From contig JAVLUZ010000771.1 of assembly GCA_036768485.1 (NCBI GenBank), positions 488,862-552,861 of the forward strand: 64,000 nucleotides of DNA. Direction: 5' to 3'. The notes below the pieces were generated by a model. It had not been told where the DNA came from, did no database searches, and worked only from the letters and a program-made list of their open reading frames with translations. The DNA is from Mermis nigrescens (lineage: Eukaryota > Nematoda > Enoplea > Mermithida > Mermithidae). Shown here piece after piece: positions 62,901 to 63,252 of the stretch. A program made the position numbers and the translations under genes. How positions within the stretch are numbered: the first letter of the stretch is position 1; the number at the start of each line of letters is the position of its first letter.

Positions 62901-63252
62901 CACAAAATAATGTTTAAAAAGTCCTATTTTTTCGAATTTTTTCTTGGGGGGTTCCGGACCCCCCGATTCCCCGCAGAGCTACGTGCCTGTTGATCTTATT
63001 CCTTGTTTTTATTATTTTTTAAATTATATCTGTTTTAAACTTTTTTTACTGTATATTACGAAGGTGCGTGCTATCTGCAAGGAATTTTCGGCATTGGGAC
63101 TTGACGCCTTTCCCGACGGCATTCCATTCACATTTTGGGAGCAATACCTGCATCTAAGGCGTCATTTGACCCTCTCGCTGGCCGTCGTAATTGGAGCCGT
63201 GTTTATCGTTATTACTGTACTCCTGATGAGCCCCTGGATGGCTGCATTAGTG
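4760..63252 (+). CDS. ptc: Patched, Hedgehog receptor, 17 exons visible, 3' end beyond the window
   Basis: Patched is a 12-TM RND-family membrane protein that binds Hedgehog and represses Smoothened. Seventeen + strand exons (4760-4894, 5261-5453, 16916-17195, 17919-17997, 19758-19855, 21156-21294, 23655-24496, 30184-30496, 35914-36126, 37459-37623, 39341-39672, 46553-46859, 49193-49413, 55223-55505, 58719-58896, 61286-61374, 63064-63252) join with matching phases into 1352 codons with no stop. The translation follows fly and human Patched colinearly: HRPSWCDAGLALTQI, WVEKGGRL, PCVIITPLDCFWEG, MHWPEDLIIGG, the sterol-sensing domain with LGLGVDDMFLL, LDVFCCF, LELTDVLPKNT, RLVDKDGIINP, IPFTFWEQYL. 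Residue numbers in this annotation count from codon 4760. TM9-TM12 and the C-terminal tail must lie past 64000, and the initiator is unsettled. The order of domains and the Hh-receptor-type extracellular domain favour ptc itself over patched-related or dispatched genes. Confidence 0.93.
4895..5260 (+). other. ptc intron 1
   Basis: 365-base AT-rich intron with many TTAATTAA-type runs, and the only intron in the window with no recognisable repeat family. It begins gtaacg and ends tttaatttag. Confidence 0.85.
5261..5453 (+). CDS. ptc: ptc exon 2, TM1
   Basis: Residues 46-109. The lysine-rich link (KKAGGN) is followed by VRSVLQRILFTLGCFVQ, then TM1 (FIFLGVVVMGLFCLGL) and the start of the first extracellular domain (INIDKLWVE). 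Acceptor tttaatttag, donor GAAA|gtacgt, phase 1. Human Patched has the same order (AKFQRLLFKLGC, TM1, NVEELWVE). Intron 2, which follows, is 11.5 kb, the longest in the gene. Confidence 0.92.
5493..5692. mobile_element. M-family MITE, about 200 bp
   Basis: Ends CATACATGTAACGG and CTGTTACATGTATA are inverted copies of each other, with G-rich runs just inside. I could not find a convincing target duplication. The same ends, with a perfect duplication, occur at 37828-38318. Confidence 0.6.
6180..6515 (-). mobile_element. old, degenerate B-like element
   Basis: Shares the B-family order on the minus strand: hairpin remnant GAGCGCTGCGCGCC, 'tatattttgttcaatttat', 'tctagaaagag.gagcat', 'cccgaaaaggcactttt'. 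The ends are decayed. Confidence 0.5.
6835..7221 (+). mobile_element. J-family MITE, older copy
   Basis: Starts CATAGATGCACGAAGTCAGGG and ends GCATGTGTG, colinear with the J copies at 19884, 24649 and 30774 (...'aaaatgatgcagaa'...'caaaatcgccgg'...). The flanking 8-mers match at only 5 of 8 positions. It sits inside M-like sequence (from about 6628). Confidence 0.6.
7586..7779. mobile_element. F-family MITE, about 190 bp
   Basis: AGTGGCGGATCCAGGATTTTC at the left and CTAAATCCGCCCTG at the right are the F ends seen at 36701, 44305 and 45412. G-rich and C-rich tracts flank a short AT core. The exact borders are uncertain. Confidence 0.65.
8582..8893 (+). mobile_element. degenerate B-like element
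   Basis: Follows the B order (tctggggg...'aatgctttttttgggctcgaaagcggtagatacgcg'...'cttttgagtcaaaagatcgct'...'tttttctacgaa'...'gggggtgaaaacc'). Hairpin lost, ends worn. Confidence 0.5.
9435..9666. mobile_element. M-like MITE remnant
   Basis: Runs of C near the left, a CATACATTTAACAG motif at about 9479, and CCTTTACATGCATGC at the right resemble M ends in inverted orientation. Borders not resolved. Confidence 0.35.
10485..10868. mobile_element. CAGGGCCC...GGGCCTG MITE, C-like (384 bp)
   Basis: Inverted ends CAGGGCCCTATTTAAGG and CCTTAATACGGGCCTG, with flanking 8-mers GATAGAGT and CATAGAGC (6 of 8). A second, left-hand partial copy of the same family lies at about 10216-10484. Both contain the GGCGCTTYGCGCC hairpin (10349, 10616). 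Confidence 0.65.
10888..11746. mobile_element. 859-bp foldback element with ~140-bp inverted arms
   Basis: The arms at about 10890-11030 and 11618-11745 are inverted copies of each other (share CTCCACCTTC and CGCTGATGACGAATAT). The element is flanked by a perfect 8-bp duplication ACATGATC (10880-10887, 11747-11754). A second palindrome sits inside (about 11283-11387: 'cacataactaagcctaagca' and its complement). No reading frame of note. Confidence 0.75.
11755..12570 (-). mobile_element. two degenerate B-like copies in tandem
   Basis: About 11755-12070 and 12195-12565 each follow the B order on the minus strand: TCGGCGCTTCGCGC remnant, 'atttattcgattt'-type run, 'agaaagatagagcatcg', 'gaattcccatg.tgtgcat'. 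The first lacks clear ends. Confidence 0.5.
15327..16724. mobile_element. H4: ~1.4-kb H-family element, older
   Basis: The left end CTGCGATCGACCGG and right end CCGGTCGATCACTG are H termini, with a CCGGGC/GCCCGG-type tract inside the left end (15335-15380) and a short one on the right. Flanking 8-mers do not match, so it is probably older than H1-H3 or rearranged. The interior is AT-rich and unrecognised. Confidence 0.6.
16730..16866. mobile_element. M-like MITE remnant beside exon 3
   Basis: A decayed left part, 'ctggggatgggg', and an M right end CCCTGTTACATGTAA. It stops about 50 bases before the exon 3 acceptor, so the branch-point region of intron 2 lies within or next to repeat sequence. 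Confidence 0.4.
16916..17195 (+). CDS. ptc: ptc exon 3, first extracellular domain
   Basis: Residues 110-202. The phase-1 join gives K then GGRLDEEKAF, the Patched GGRL.EEL signature. QYLVLIQTL and RDQLLLHSQVLNDI follow, matching the LIIQT and ALL.HL regions. Between them lies a Ser/Thr/Pro/Gly-rich stretch (about residues 129-146) longer than in fly or human. The acceptor is weak (caaatttaag|AG, little pyrimidine), but it is the only one restoring both frame and GGRL. Donor GA|gtatgt, phase 2. Confidence 0.9.
17251..17418 (+). mobile_element. 170-bp hAT MITE in intron 3
   Basis: Ends CAGGCCCGTAGCTGGCC and AGACACGTGCTTG are the family's inverted ends. The flanking 8-mers GTCTTATA and GTTTTATA match 7 of 8. 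Same family as 45029, 60241 and 62820. Confidence 0.85.
17419..17918 (+). other. rest of ptc intron 3
   Basis: T-rich, unrecognised sequence. A 131-codon open frame at 17635-18030 runs across the exon 4 border in the wrong frame and has no family similarity; not a gene. Confidence 0.6.
17919..17997 (+). CDS. ptc: ptc exon 4, first extracellular domain
   Basis: Residues 203-229, reading E-NWSLSDICFKPDPPTIEG. This is the W.L.DxC..P..P segment found in Patched proteins before the DCFWEG block. Acceptor tctttttcag, donor AAT|gtaagc, phase 2 in and phase 0 out. Confidence 0.9.
18606..19343. mobile_element. C-like elements in intron 4, one full and one partial
   Basis: About 18606-19106 has 'cgggctctatttaggggggg' on the left and 'cctaattacggccctga' on the right, inverted relative to each other. 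Two hairpin copies (18757, 19018) face each other. A partial second copy runs to CTGAATACGGGTCTG at about 19343. Confidence 0.55.
19348..19577. mobile_element. M-family MITE in intron 4
   Basis: Left end CCATGTAAGGGATCG, right end CCCTGTTACATATATG, G-rich interior borders. No clear target duplication seen. Confidence 0.55.
19758..19855 (+). CDS. ptc: ptc exon 5, DCFWEG block
   Basis: Residues 230-261. It carries LVDKIVPCVIITPLDCFWEG, almost identical to fly and human Patched and the most diagnostic peptide of the extracellular domain. Acceptor attttttcag, donor CC|gtaagc, phase 0 in and phase 2 out. A J-family MITE begins only 28 bases after the exon. Confidence 0.95.
19884..20304 (+). mobile_element. 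J-family MITE in intron 5 (421 bp)
   Basis: Starts CATCGGTGCACAAGGTC and ends TATGTGCAGGTGTG; flanking 8-mers ATTGTATG and ATTGTACG match 7 of 8. The hairpin core GGCGCGAAGCGCC is at 20151. Confidence 0.85.
20305..21155 (+). other. rest of ptc intron 5
   Basis: Very AT-rich, with short quasi-repeats of AATATT/ATTTAATATT (about 20570-21120). No gene or known repeat seen. Confidence 0.6.
21156..21294 (+). CDS. ptc: ptc exon 6, first extracellular domain
   Basis: Residues 262-308, including KYVSWKTLDPLTVVNDLLEH, which matches the W..L.PL..LE.L region after DCFWEG in known Patched proteins. Acceptor caattttcag, donor CGC|gtaaag, phase 0 out. Using the next AG two bases on would read into a stop, so 21156 is the supported start. 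Confidence 0.92.
21510..21913 (+). mobile_element. B-family MITE in intron 6 (404 bp)
   Basis: Starts TATACATGCACAGCATAGG and ends GATCATGTATG, flanked by a perfect 8-bp duplication ATAGGTAC (21502-21509, 21914-21921). The hairpin GGCGCGAAGCGCC lies at 21713. G-runs adjoin both ends. No coding capacity. Confidence 0.9.
22143..22280 (+). repeat. TTTTATTT low-complexity tract
   Basis: About 140 bases of nearly pure T and A (TTTTTATTTT-like units) in intron 6. Confidence 0.8.
22530..23253. mobile_element. worn L-like and B-like elements in intron 6
   Basis: About 22530-22800 keeps L motifs ('gatgccaatggatag', 'gagaaacgtcgaaaaatgg'). About 22940-23253 keeps the B order ('tggatacgcttcaaaagcatcattttctggcg', 'cttttgagcaagaagccagct', 'gggggga'). 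Ends are not clean. Confidence 0.5.
23655..24496 (+). CDS. ptc: ptc exon 7, first extracellular domain with a ~200-residue lineage-specific insertion
   Basis: Residues 309-588, the longest exon. It opens with conserved AGVEHGYLKRPCIDPLNPECP and TAPN, and closes with conserved GGCSGFAQKFMHWPEDLIIGG. Fly and human Patched have about 17 residues between these blocks; here there are about 224 (335-558). The extra sequence is hydrophilic. It holds Arg/Lys/Asn-rich sequence, four tandem LxHS repeats (420-443; three are LNHS, giving NHS N-glycosylation sequons) and an acidic Asp-rich stretch (about 455-498). It stays open for over 650 bases and is GC-rich like the other exons, so I read it as coding rather than a retained intron. 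Acceptor gtgctacag; donor AG|gtttga is weak. Confidence 0.88.
24649..25070 (+). mobile_element. J-family MITE in intron 7 (422 bp)
   Basis: Starts CGTAGGTGCACAAGGTC and ends CTATGTGTATGTGTG, flanked by a perfect 8-bp duplication GTATTTAA (24641-24648, 25071-25078). The hairpin is decayed (GGCCGAGCGCC). Confidence 0.9.
25071..25692 (+). other. AT-rich stretch of ptc intron 7
   Basis: TTTAATTT/TTTATT-rich sequence. No gene, hairpin or family recognised. Confidence 0.6.
25693..26012 (-). mobile_element. degenerate B-like element
   Basis: Minus-strand B order, including TCGGCGCTTAGCGCC (25850), 'tattttgttcaatttact', and 'cgacgcatatccacagtttttgagccc'. C-rich left border; right end lost. Confidence 0.5.
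26027..28984 (+). mobile_element. E-family element, split by H2
   Basis: 26027-26253 and 28854-28984 together follow the right half of E (two hairpins at 26059 and 26150, 'ctctgtttttac|cacactaaa', and the E right end TTGTACAAAAAAACACTG). H2 interrupts it at GTTTTTAC. The left E end is missing. Confidence 0.7.
26254..28853. mobile_element. H2: 2.6-kb hAT-like non-autonomous element with CCGAGG arrays at both ends
   Basis: Ends CAGTGATCGGACCGAGG and CCTCGGTCCGATCACTG, with a perfect 8-bp duplication GTTTTTAC (26246-26253, 28854-28861). Arrays of CCGAGG/CCTCGG hexamers lie at about 26277-26365 and 28738-28845. The interior resembles H1 in reverse orientation (the block at about 28261-28530 matches 1180-1450 of H1; E-like stretches at 27000-27560). 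No transposase. Confidence 0.88.
28984..29418. mobile_element. G-family element (435 bp)
   Basis: Starts near CCTGGAAGCCATTTT and ends TAGATCCGCCACTG. Colinear with 43943-44591, which carries an F insertion. Hairpin at 29170. It is followed by an E fragment (about 29419-29615, hairpin 29480). Confidence 0.65.
29880..30068 (+). repeat. (ATT)n microsatellite
   Basis: About 190 bases of TTA repeats with a few TTTTA and AATTT interruptions. The long leucine-rich reading frame across it is an artefact of the repeat. Confidence 0.97.
30184..30496 (+). CDS. ptc: ptc exon 8, end of first extracellular domain and start of TM2
   Basis: Residues 589-693. FRAEALQTVLMINSPQEFYQ continues the GG.xRN..G..R.AEALQ region. 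Then come LEAAENVLSTWQRKF (the AAAVLDAWQRKF helix), FTSTSINDMMSEFSSF, and the start of TM2 (PTVILLGYVLM). Acceptor attatttttag, donor ATG|gtaaca, phase 0. Confidence 0.93.
30774..31183 (-). mobile_element. J-family MITE nested in B (410 bp)
   Basis: Ends CACACATGCACATAGGGGG and CTTGTGCACCTATG; flanking 8-mers GTTTCACC and GTTTTACC match 7 of 8. Hairpin GGCGCTTCGCGTC at 30904. It interrupts the G-run just inside the end of the B copy. Confidence 0.85.
31543..31969. mobile_element. unclassified insertion with TAGCGCC ends
   Basis: TTAGCGCCCCGCTAATG at the left and GGGGTGGCGCTAA at the right are inverted copies. Several internal CGCTAATG motifs occur in both orientations. It interrupts the B element. 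Related CTAATG/TTAGCACG sequence lies near 59990-60075. Confidence 0.5.
32030..33131 (+). other. part of ptc intron 8 with paired 'cgtagcca' motifs
   Basis: CGCGTAGCCAATATTTTATTCGGGGG (about 32049) and CTCGTAGCCAAGATTTATTAACCGCGGG (about 32900) are direct copies of a C-like end. A hairpin core is at 32396. 32450-32760 is almost pure A/T. No gene seen. Confidence 0.5.
33140..35315. mobile_element. H3: 2.18-kb hAT-like element with CCGGGC arrays at both ends, carrying a C insertion
   Basis: Ends CAGTGATCGACCGGG and CCCGGTCGATCACTG, with a perfect 8-bp duplication GGTGCGGC (33132-33139, 35316-35323). GGGCCC-type arrays lie at 33166-33220 and 35229-35300. A C element fills 33684-35050, so H3 itself is about 800 bp. 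Confidence 0.88.
33684..35050. mobile_element. C-family element nested in H3 (1367 bp)
   Basis: Ends CATAGGCGTAGCCAGGGGC and CCTGGCTACGCCTCTG, flanked by a perfect 8-bp duplication ATTGAAGC (33676-33683, 35051-35058). Four hairpin-core copies or relics lie inside (33817, 34621, 34766, 34854). A 37-base direct duplication with 'aacattaaagtgctttt' is at about 34369-34436. No transposase. Confidence 0.85.
35343..35440 (+). repeat. tRNA-derived SINE-like sequence
   Basis: GTAGGCGTTAGTACTTCGAC resembles an A box and AAGTTCGATCCCGC a B box, about 35 bases apart as in a tRNA. An A/T-rich tail follows. No CCA-compatible acceptor stem is seen, so a working tRNA is unlikely. H3 is inserted just upstream. 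Confidence 0.5.
35480..35913 (+). other. end of ptc intron 8
   Basis: AT-rich, no recognised repeat. It ends with the acceptor of exon 9. Confidence 0.6.
35914..36126 (+). CDS. ptc: ptc exon 9, sterol-sensing domain TM2-TM4
   Basis: Residues 694-764. LCYACASLVSCKGRGVKSSV completes TM2 and its loop. VGLAVSGCFLVTLASLAGLG is TM3, and FNAATTQIVPFLALGLGV with DDMFLL is TM4. The GVDD acidic pair is the charged TM4 site shared with RND transporters and important in Patched. Acceptor ccgttacag; donor CTG|gtgggc is weak, but reading on hits a stop within four codons, and the join to exon 10 fits the family. Confidence 0.93.
36159..36180. promoter_or_regulatory. perfect palindrome AGTGTAAACT-tg-AGTTTACACT after exon 9
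   Basis: Ten-base inverted arms with a 2-base spacer, starting 33 bases after the exon 9 donor. Related motifs follow exons 11 and 13. Function unknown: it could be an intronic hairpin or a protein site. The GTAAAC core resembles, but does not fully match, forkhead sites. Confidence 0.5.
36701..36881. mobile_element. F-family MITE in intron 9 (181 bp)
   Basis: Starts CAGAGGCGGATTTAGGAGG and ends AAAATCCTGGATCCGCCACTG. The flanks share TTACAA but out of register, so the target duplication is unclear. Confidence 0.75.
36895..37195 (+). mobile_element. degenerate B-like element in intron 9
   Basis: Keeps 'gatacgcgtcagaaattcg', 'gtggcgcgaagcaccggaaatttgacact', 'gagcaaagagatagctac' and 'ttttctacgatttttt' in B order. 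Ends worn. Confidence 0.55.
37459..37623 (+). CDS. ptc: ptc exon 10, sterol-sensing domain TM4-TM5
   Basis: Residues 765-819: VYNYVSIVEMTDRNEIGLLL, then GLSALLTSVNNIVAFAAGAI (TM5) and LPVQALRDFCLQ leading into TM6. This matches human [20 protein letters not shown] and IPALRAFSLQ. Acceptor ttttccgcag, donor CAG|gttgac, phase 0 both sides. Confidence 0.94.
37828..38318. mobile_element. M-family MITE with nested L MITE in intron 10
   Basis: Ends CGTACATGTAACGG and CCCTGTTACACGTATG, flanked by a perfect 8-bp duplication CGATAATT (37820-37827, 38319-38326). The L insertion at 38004-38270 accounts for over half its length. Confidence 0.9.
38004..38270 (-). mobile_element. L-family MITE nested in M (267 bp)
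   Basis: Ends CATACCTAGGCGTGG and GCCGCCCACCTATG, flanked by a perfect 8-bp duplication ATGGCGAC (37996-38003, 38271-38278). Confidence 0.9.
38971..39192. mobile_element. candidate solo LTR (222 bp)
   Basis: Begins TGTAGCGGGGAAGC and ends CCACGTTACA, the TG...CA form of an LTR with inverted TGTARCG/CGTTACA tips, flanked by a 4-bp duplication CATA (38967-38970, 39193-39196). No internal retrotransposon domain. A MITE of another superfamily is the alternative. Confidence 0.5.
39341..39672 (+). CDS. ptc: ptc exon 11, TM6 and start of middle cytoplasmic loop
   Basis: Residues 820-929. VAILLIFNVVAMLTVYPAVL is TM6, followed by DLARRKRNRLDVFCCF, the conserved DL.RR...RLDIFCCF boundary. The rest is a Ser/Pro-rich loop (SISSASSSESSDSP and onward) without family similarity. 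I see no PPxY in the loop. Acceptor attttctaag, donor AG|gtttgt, phase 2. A small palindrome, AGTGTAAA-CTGC-TTTACACT, starts 24 bases after the exon. Confidence 0.93.
39696..40020 (+). promoter_or_regulatory. cluster of GTGTAAA/TTTACAC palindromes after exon 11
   Basis: AGTGTAAA-CTGC-TTTACACT at 39696-39715 and GTGTAAAGTAGTTTACAC at 39856-39873 are short inverted repeats; AGTTTACACT at about 40010 is a half copy. The rest of the stretch is unremarkable. Confidence 0.45.
40260..40674 (+). mobile_element. B-family MITE in intron 11 (415 bp)
   Basis: Starts CATACATACACAGCATAGG and ends GATCATGTATG. The flanking 8-mers CCTCCCCT and CCTCCCTC are similar (6 of 8). Hairpin GGCGCGAAGCGCC at 40470. 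Confidence 0.85.
41041..41800 (-). mobile_element. E-family element (760 bp) in intron 11
   Basis: Starts CAGTGTTTTTTGTACAAGG and ends near AAAAACCGTG. The interior is a dimer of a ~380-bp unit, each with two hairpins (41250, 41342; 41563, 41653) and TTTGTACATGTACAAAGA motifs. It is the reverse of the nested copy at 45540-46283. Flanks match only 5 of 8. Confidence 0.8.
42060..42320 (-). mobile_element. L-like MITE, older
   Basis: GGGCGTGGGGGTTTGGGGG at the left and CAGAATTTTCTTGCTGCCCACG at the right are L ends. The interior keeps 'gatgccaatggatagtgct'. Confidence 0.65.
42321..43493 (+). other. unique part of ptc intron 11
   Basis: AT-rich. It includes a T-rich TTTATTT/TTTTCTTT tract at about 42900-43040 that produces a spurious membrane-protein-like frame. 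No gene seen. Confidence 0.6.
43494..43730 (+). mobile_element. L-family MITE in intron 11
   Basis: Starts CATAGGTGGGCAGCACCG and ends CGCCCATGTGTG; internal sequence colinear with 57732-57995. Flanking 8-mers match only 4 of 8. Confidence 0.75.
43943..44591. mobile_element. G-family element with nested F MITE
   Basis: Starts near CCTGGAAGCCATTTT, ends TAGATCCGCCACTG, hairpin at 44143. Removal of the F insertion (44305-44491) restores colinearity with G at 28984-29418. Confidence 0.75.
44305..44491. mobile_element. F-family MITE nested in G (187 bp)
   Basis: Right end CTGGATCCGCCACTG, left end CGAGCGCGGATTTAGGG; flanking 8-mers TTTTGTAC and TTTTGTTC match 7 of 8. Confidence 0.82.
45029..45198 (+). 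mobile_element. 170-bp hAT MITE in intron 11
   Basis: Ends CAGGCACTTAGCTGGCC and AGAGCTACGTGCTTG; flanking 8-mers ATAGATAT and ATACGTAT match 6 of 8. Confidence 0.82.
45412..46322. mobile_element. F-family MITE with nested E element
   Basis: Ends CAGGAGCGGATTTCC and CTTGATCCGCCACTG, flanked by a perfect 8-bp duplication CTTAACAG (45404-45411, 46323-46330). E occupies 45540-46283. Confidence 0.92.
45540..46283 (+). mobile_element. E-family element nested in F (744 bp)
   Basis: Ends CACGGTTTTTTTGTAC and GTACAAAAAAACAGTG are inverted copies, flanked by a perfect 8-bp duplication GTACCGCC (45532-45539, 46284-46291). Hairpins at 45749, 45969 and 46059; TACATGTACAAAG motifs near both ends. No coding capacity. 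Confidence 0.93.
46553..46859 (+). CDS. ptc: ptc exon 12, middle cytoplasmic loop
   Basis: Residues 930-1032. After an AG|G join it reads RHFSDSGYCLSACCSCCPRP, a cysteine cluster that could be lipidated (inference), then a long Ser/Pro/Asn-rich low-complexity loop. It ends with CSLQHCVVNHYATWLTKTPV, matching the S.A..HYAPFL.KP..K block that precedes TM7. Acceptor ttttcggtag is weak; donor AAG|gtacta, phase 0. Two longer overlapping frames here (one per strand) are chance openings in GC-rich sequence. Confidence 0.88.
47850..48671 (+). mobile_element. B-family MITE nested in C and itself carrying a foldback
   Basis: Starts CATATGTACATGCACAGC and ends GATCATGTA[foldback]TATG, flanked by a perfect 8-bp duplication GTTACGCC (47842-47849, 48672-48679). 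Hairpin at 48060. Confidence 0.92.
48262..48667. mobile_element. ~406-bp near-perfect foldback, mariner-like (TA target)
   Basis: The two halves (about 48262-48455 and 48473-48667) are inverted copies over nearly their whole length. The ends are CAGTGGTCGCCATGAAAG and its complement, each next to TA, the target choice of Tc1/mariner elements. It lies in the last bases of the B element (GATCATG-TA/TA-TG). Confidence 0.9.
49193..49413 (+). CDS. ptc: ptc exon 13, TM7 and start of second extracellular domain
   Basis: Residues 1033-1105. VFVLLINICLISLGVIGCNH is TM7. LGLELTDVLPKNTPPYAFLS and YFSFYPFNVV match the Patched DGLDLTDIVP....E..F...Q..YF.FY.MY segment. Acceptor tttgcgtag, donor AG|gttagt, phase 2. 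The repeated GTGTAAAC/GTTTACAC motifs begin a few bases into the intron. Confidence 0.92.
49417..49595 (+). promoter_or_regulatory. cluster of GTGTAAAC/GTTTACAC motifs after exon 13
   Basis: AGTTTACACT (49418), AGTGTAAACCAGTTTAAACT (49441), AGTGTAAACTAGTCTACACT (49544-49563) and GGTGTAAACTAAT (49583) are half or full palindromes within 180 bases of the exon 13 donor. Confidence 0.45.
50160..50569 (-). mobile_element. B-family MITE in intron 13 (410 bp)
   Basis: Starts CATACATGATCTTGGGGGG and ends CCATACTGTGCATGTATG, flanked by a perfect 8-bp duplication CTCGTGAG (50152-50159, 50570-50577). Hairpin at 50352. Reverse of the copies at 21510 and 40260. Confidence 0.93.
51145..51972. mobile_element. 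C-family element in intron 13 (828 bp)
   Basis: Ends CAGGGTCGTATTCAG and CTGGTTACGGGCCTG, flanked by a perfect 8-bp duplication AATGTAAG (51137-51144, 51973-51980). It contains four units of about 105 bases, each starting with the hairpin core (51327, 51433, 51536, 51640) and containing 'cgctcaaatttgagct'-like sequence. Confidence 0.92.
51981..54789 (+). other. rest of ptc intron 13
   Basis: AT-rich. An M-like end (CATACATGTAACCTGG) is at about 52429. 53930-54470 is a degenerate T-rich quasi-repeat ('ttttttggtaattttttt'-like, ~50-60 base spacing). No gene recognised. Confidence 0.6.
54790..55027 (-). mobile_element. L-family MITE just upstream of exon 14 (238 bp)
   Basis: Starts CATACCTAGGCGTGGGGGG, ends GGTGCCGCCCACCTATG. 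Flanking 8-mers match only 4 of 8. It ends about 195 bases before the exon 14 acceptor. Confidence 0.75.
55223..55505 (+). CDS. ptc: ptc exon 14, second extracellular domain
   Basis: Residues 1106-1200. RQSIIDLPYVVKADEQ corresponds to the F..IPN.IK.D region. FWLSLMSEWLSDLQSKFDQD matches the FWL.LF.DWL..LQ..FD block, and SSEAVLAYKLLCNAGDD matches the S.D.ILAYKL..QTG block. A short Ser/Gly insert (MTSSGLLLPGSGSTAS) is specific to this protein. Acceptor gtaacttcag, donor AGG|gtaatt, phase 0. The exon-intron border seeds a degenerate tandem repeat downstream. Confidence 0.92.
55506..56685 (+). repeat. degenerate tandem repeat (~200 bp x 6) seeded at the exon 14 donor
   Basis: Six units begin at about 55506, 55705, 55904, 56120, 56302 and 56521. 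Each opens with a GGTRATTTT-like copy of the exon 14 donor, followed by 'tatcgaccaatcgaaaa'-like sequence and A/T-rich filler. Before unit 5, 'gcgggcgacgacatta' (56281) repeats the last bases of exon 14. The array resumes after the C and L insertions (about 58004-58170). Confidence 0.7.
56686..57721. mobile_element. C-family element in intron 14, carrying a B MITE
   Basis: Ends CAGAGGTGTAATCACCGG and CTGGTTACGCCCCTG; flanking 8-mers ACGGTAGT and ACGCCAGT match 6 of 8. It holds hairpin copies at 57289 and 57387. Confidence 0.8.
56761..57194 (+). mobile_element. B-family MITE nested in C (434 bp)
   Basis: Starts CATACATGCACAGCATGGG and ends GATTATGTGTG; flanking 8-mers GTCTCCTG and GTCCCCTA match 6 of 8. 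Hairpin altered (GGCGCGAGTCGCC, 56971). Confidence 0.82.
57732..57995 (+). mobile_element. L-family MITE in intron 14 (264 bp)
   Basis: Starts CATAGGTGGGCAGCACCG, ends CGCCCATGTGTG, flanked by a perfect 8-bp duplication GCCAGTAC (57724-57731, 57996-58003). It inserted a few bases beyond the C element. Confidence 0.93.
58243..58600 (-). mobile_element. degenerate B-like element before exon 15
   Basis: Starts CATACGTGTTCCTGGGG, ends AGAATTTCCATGATGTACACG, with the minus-strand B order between. The hairpin is reduced to TCGGCATTTCGCTCC. Confidence 0.6.
58719..58896 (+). CDS. ptc: ptc exon 15, second extracellular domain
   Basis: Residues 1201-1259. TRLVDKDGIINPDGFYNYLT, AWYHVDQMTYYVSQANLQP and PPHWQFDDK align with fly HRLVDKDGIINPKAFYNYLSAW and the SQ.NL.P region. 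Acceptor aaatcgacag, donor AAAA|gtgggt, phase 1. Confidence 0.94.
58897..60240 (+). other. first part of ptc intron 15
   Basis: Mostly unique AT-rich sequence. A fragment of the 170-bp hAT MITE lies at about 59480-59530. TTAGCACG/CTAATG motifs near 59990-60075 recall the 31543 insertion. No gene seen. Confidence 0.6.
60241..60415 (-). mobile_element. 170-bp hAT MITE in intron 15 (175 bp)
   Basis: Ends CAGGCACGTATCTCTGG and CCAGCTACGTGCCTG; flanking 8-mers CCTTTCTA and CCTTTCCA match 7 of 8. Confidence 0.9.
60416..61285 (+). other. rest of ptc intron 15
   Basis: Contains an isolated hairpin core (GGCGCGAAGCGCCG, 60703) and an M-like MITE (about 60936-61165, right end CCCTGTTACGTACGTGCG). No gene. 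Confidence 0.55.
61286..61374 (+). CDS. ptc: ptc exon 16, second extracellular domain
   Basis: Residues 1260-1289. The phase-1 join gives IPPSPMPLYSQIPFFANNLI and DTPSIVDMIT, matching the IP...P..YAQ.PF.L.GL.DT..I...I block. Acceptor taatttcag, donor ACG|gtacat, phase 0. The exon is only 89 nt and lies alone among repeats. Confidence 0.92.
61680..62660. mobile_element. CAGTCGAACTCGGATATAA-ended element with an internal tandem array
   Basis: The left border TACAGTCGAACTCGGATATA resembles the ends of pogo/Tigger-like MITEs (recalled family knowledge). Four head-to-tail units of about 113-123 bases run from about 62174 to 62650. Each contains GTCTTATAAGCCG, GTCTTATATCCAGGGTGTC and TTAATGCATTATG. 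The same CTTATA words occur singly at 61755-61785. The right border is not resolved. Confidence 0.65.
62820..62989 (+). mobile_element. 170-bp hAT MITE in intron 16
   Basis: Near-perfect inverted ends CAGGCACGTAGCTGGCC and AGAGCTACGTGCCTG, flanked by a perfect 8-bp duplication TTGATCTT (62812-62819, 62990-62997). It is 74 bases upstream of exon 17. Confidence 0.95.
63064..63252 (+). CDS. ptc: ptc exon 17, end of second extracellular domain and TM8 (last exon in window)
   Basis: Residues 1290-1352. VRAICKEFSALGLDAFPDGI and PFTFWEQYLHLRRHL match the VR.IC..Y...GL..FP.G.PF.FWEQY..LR block. TM8 follows (LAVVIGAVFIVITVLLM, then SPWMAALV). Acceptor tattacgaag lacks a good pyrimidine tract; donor GTG|gtgcgt, phase 0. 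The protein is incomplete here: TM9-TM12 and the C-tail must be in exons past 64000. Confidence 0.93.
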
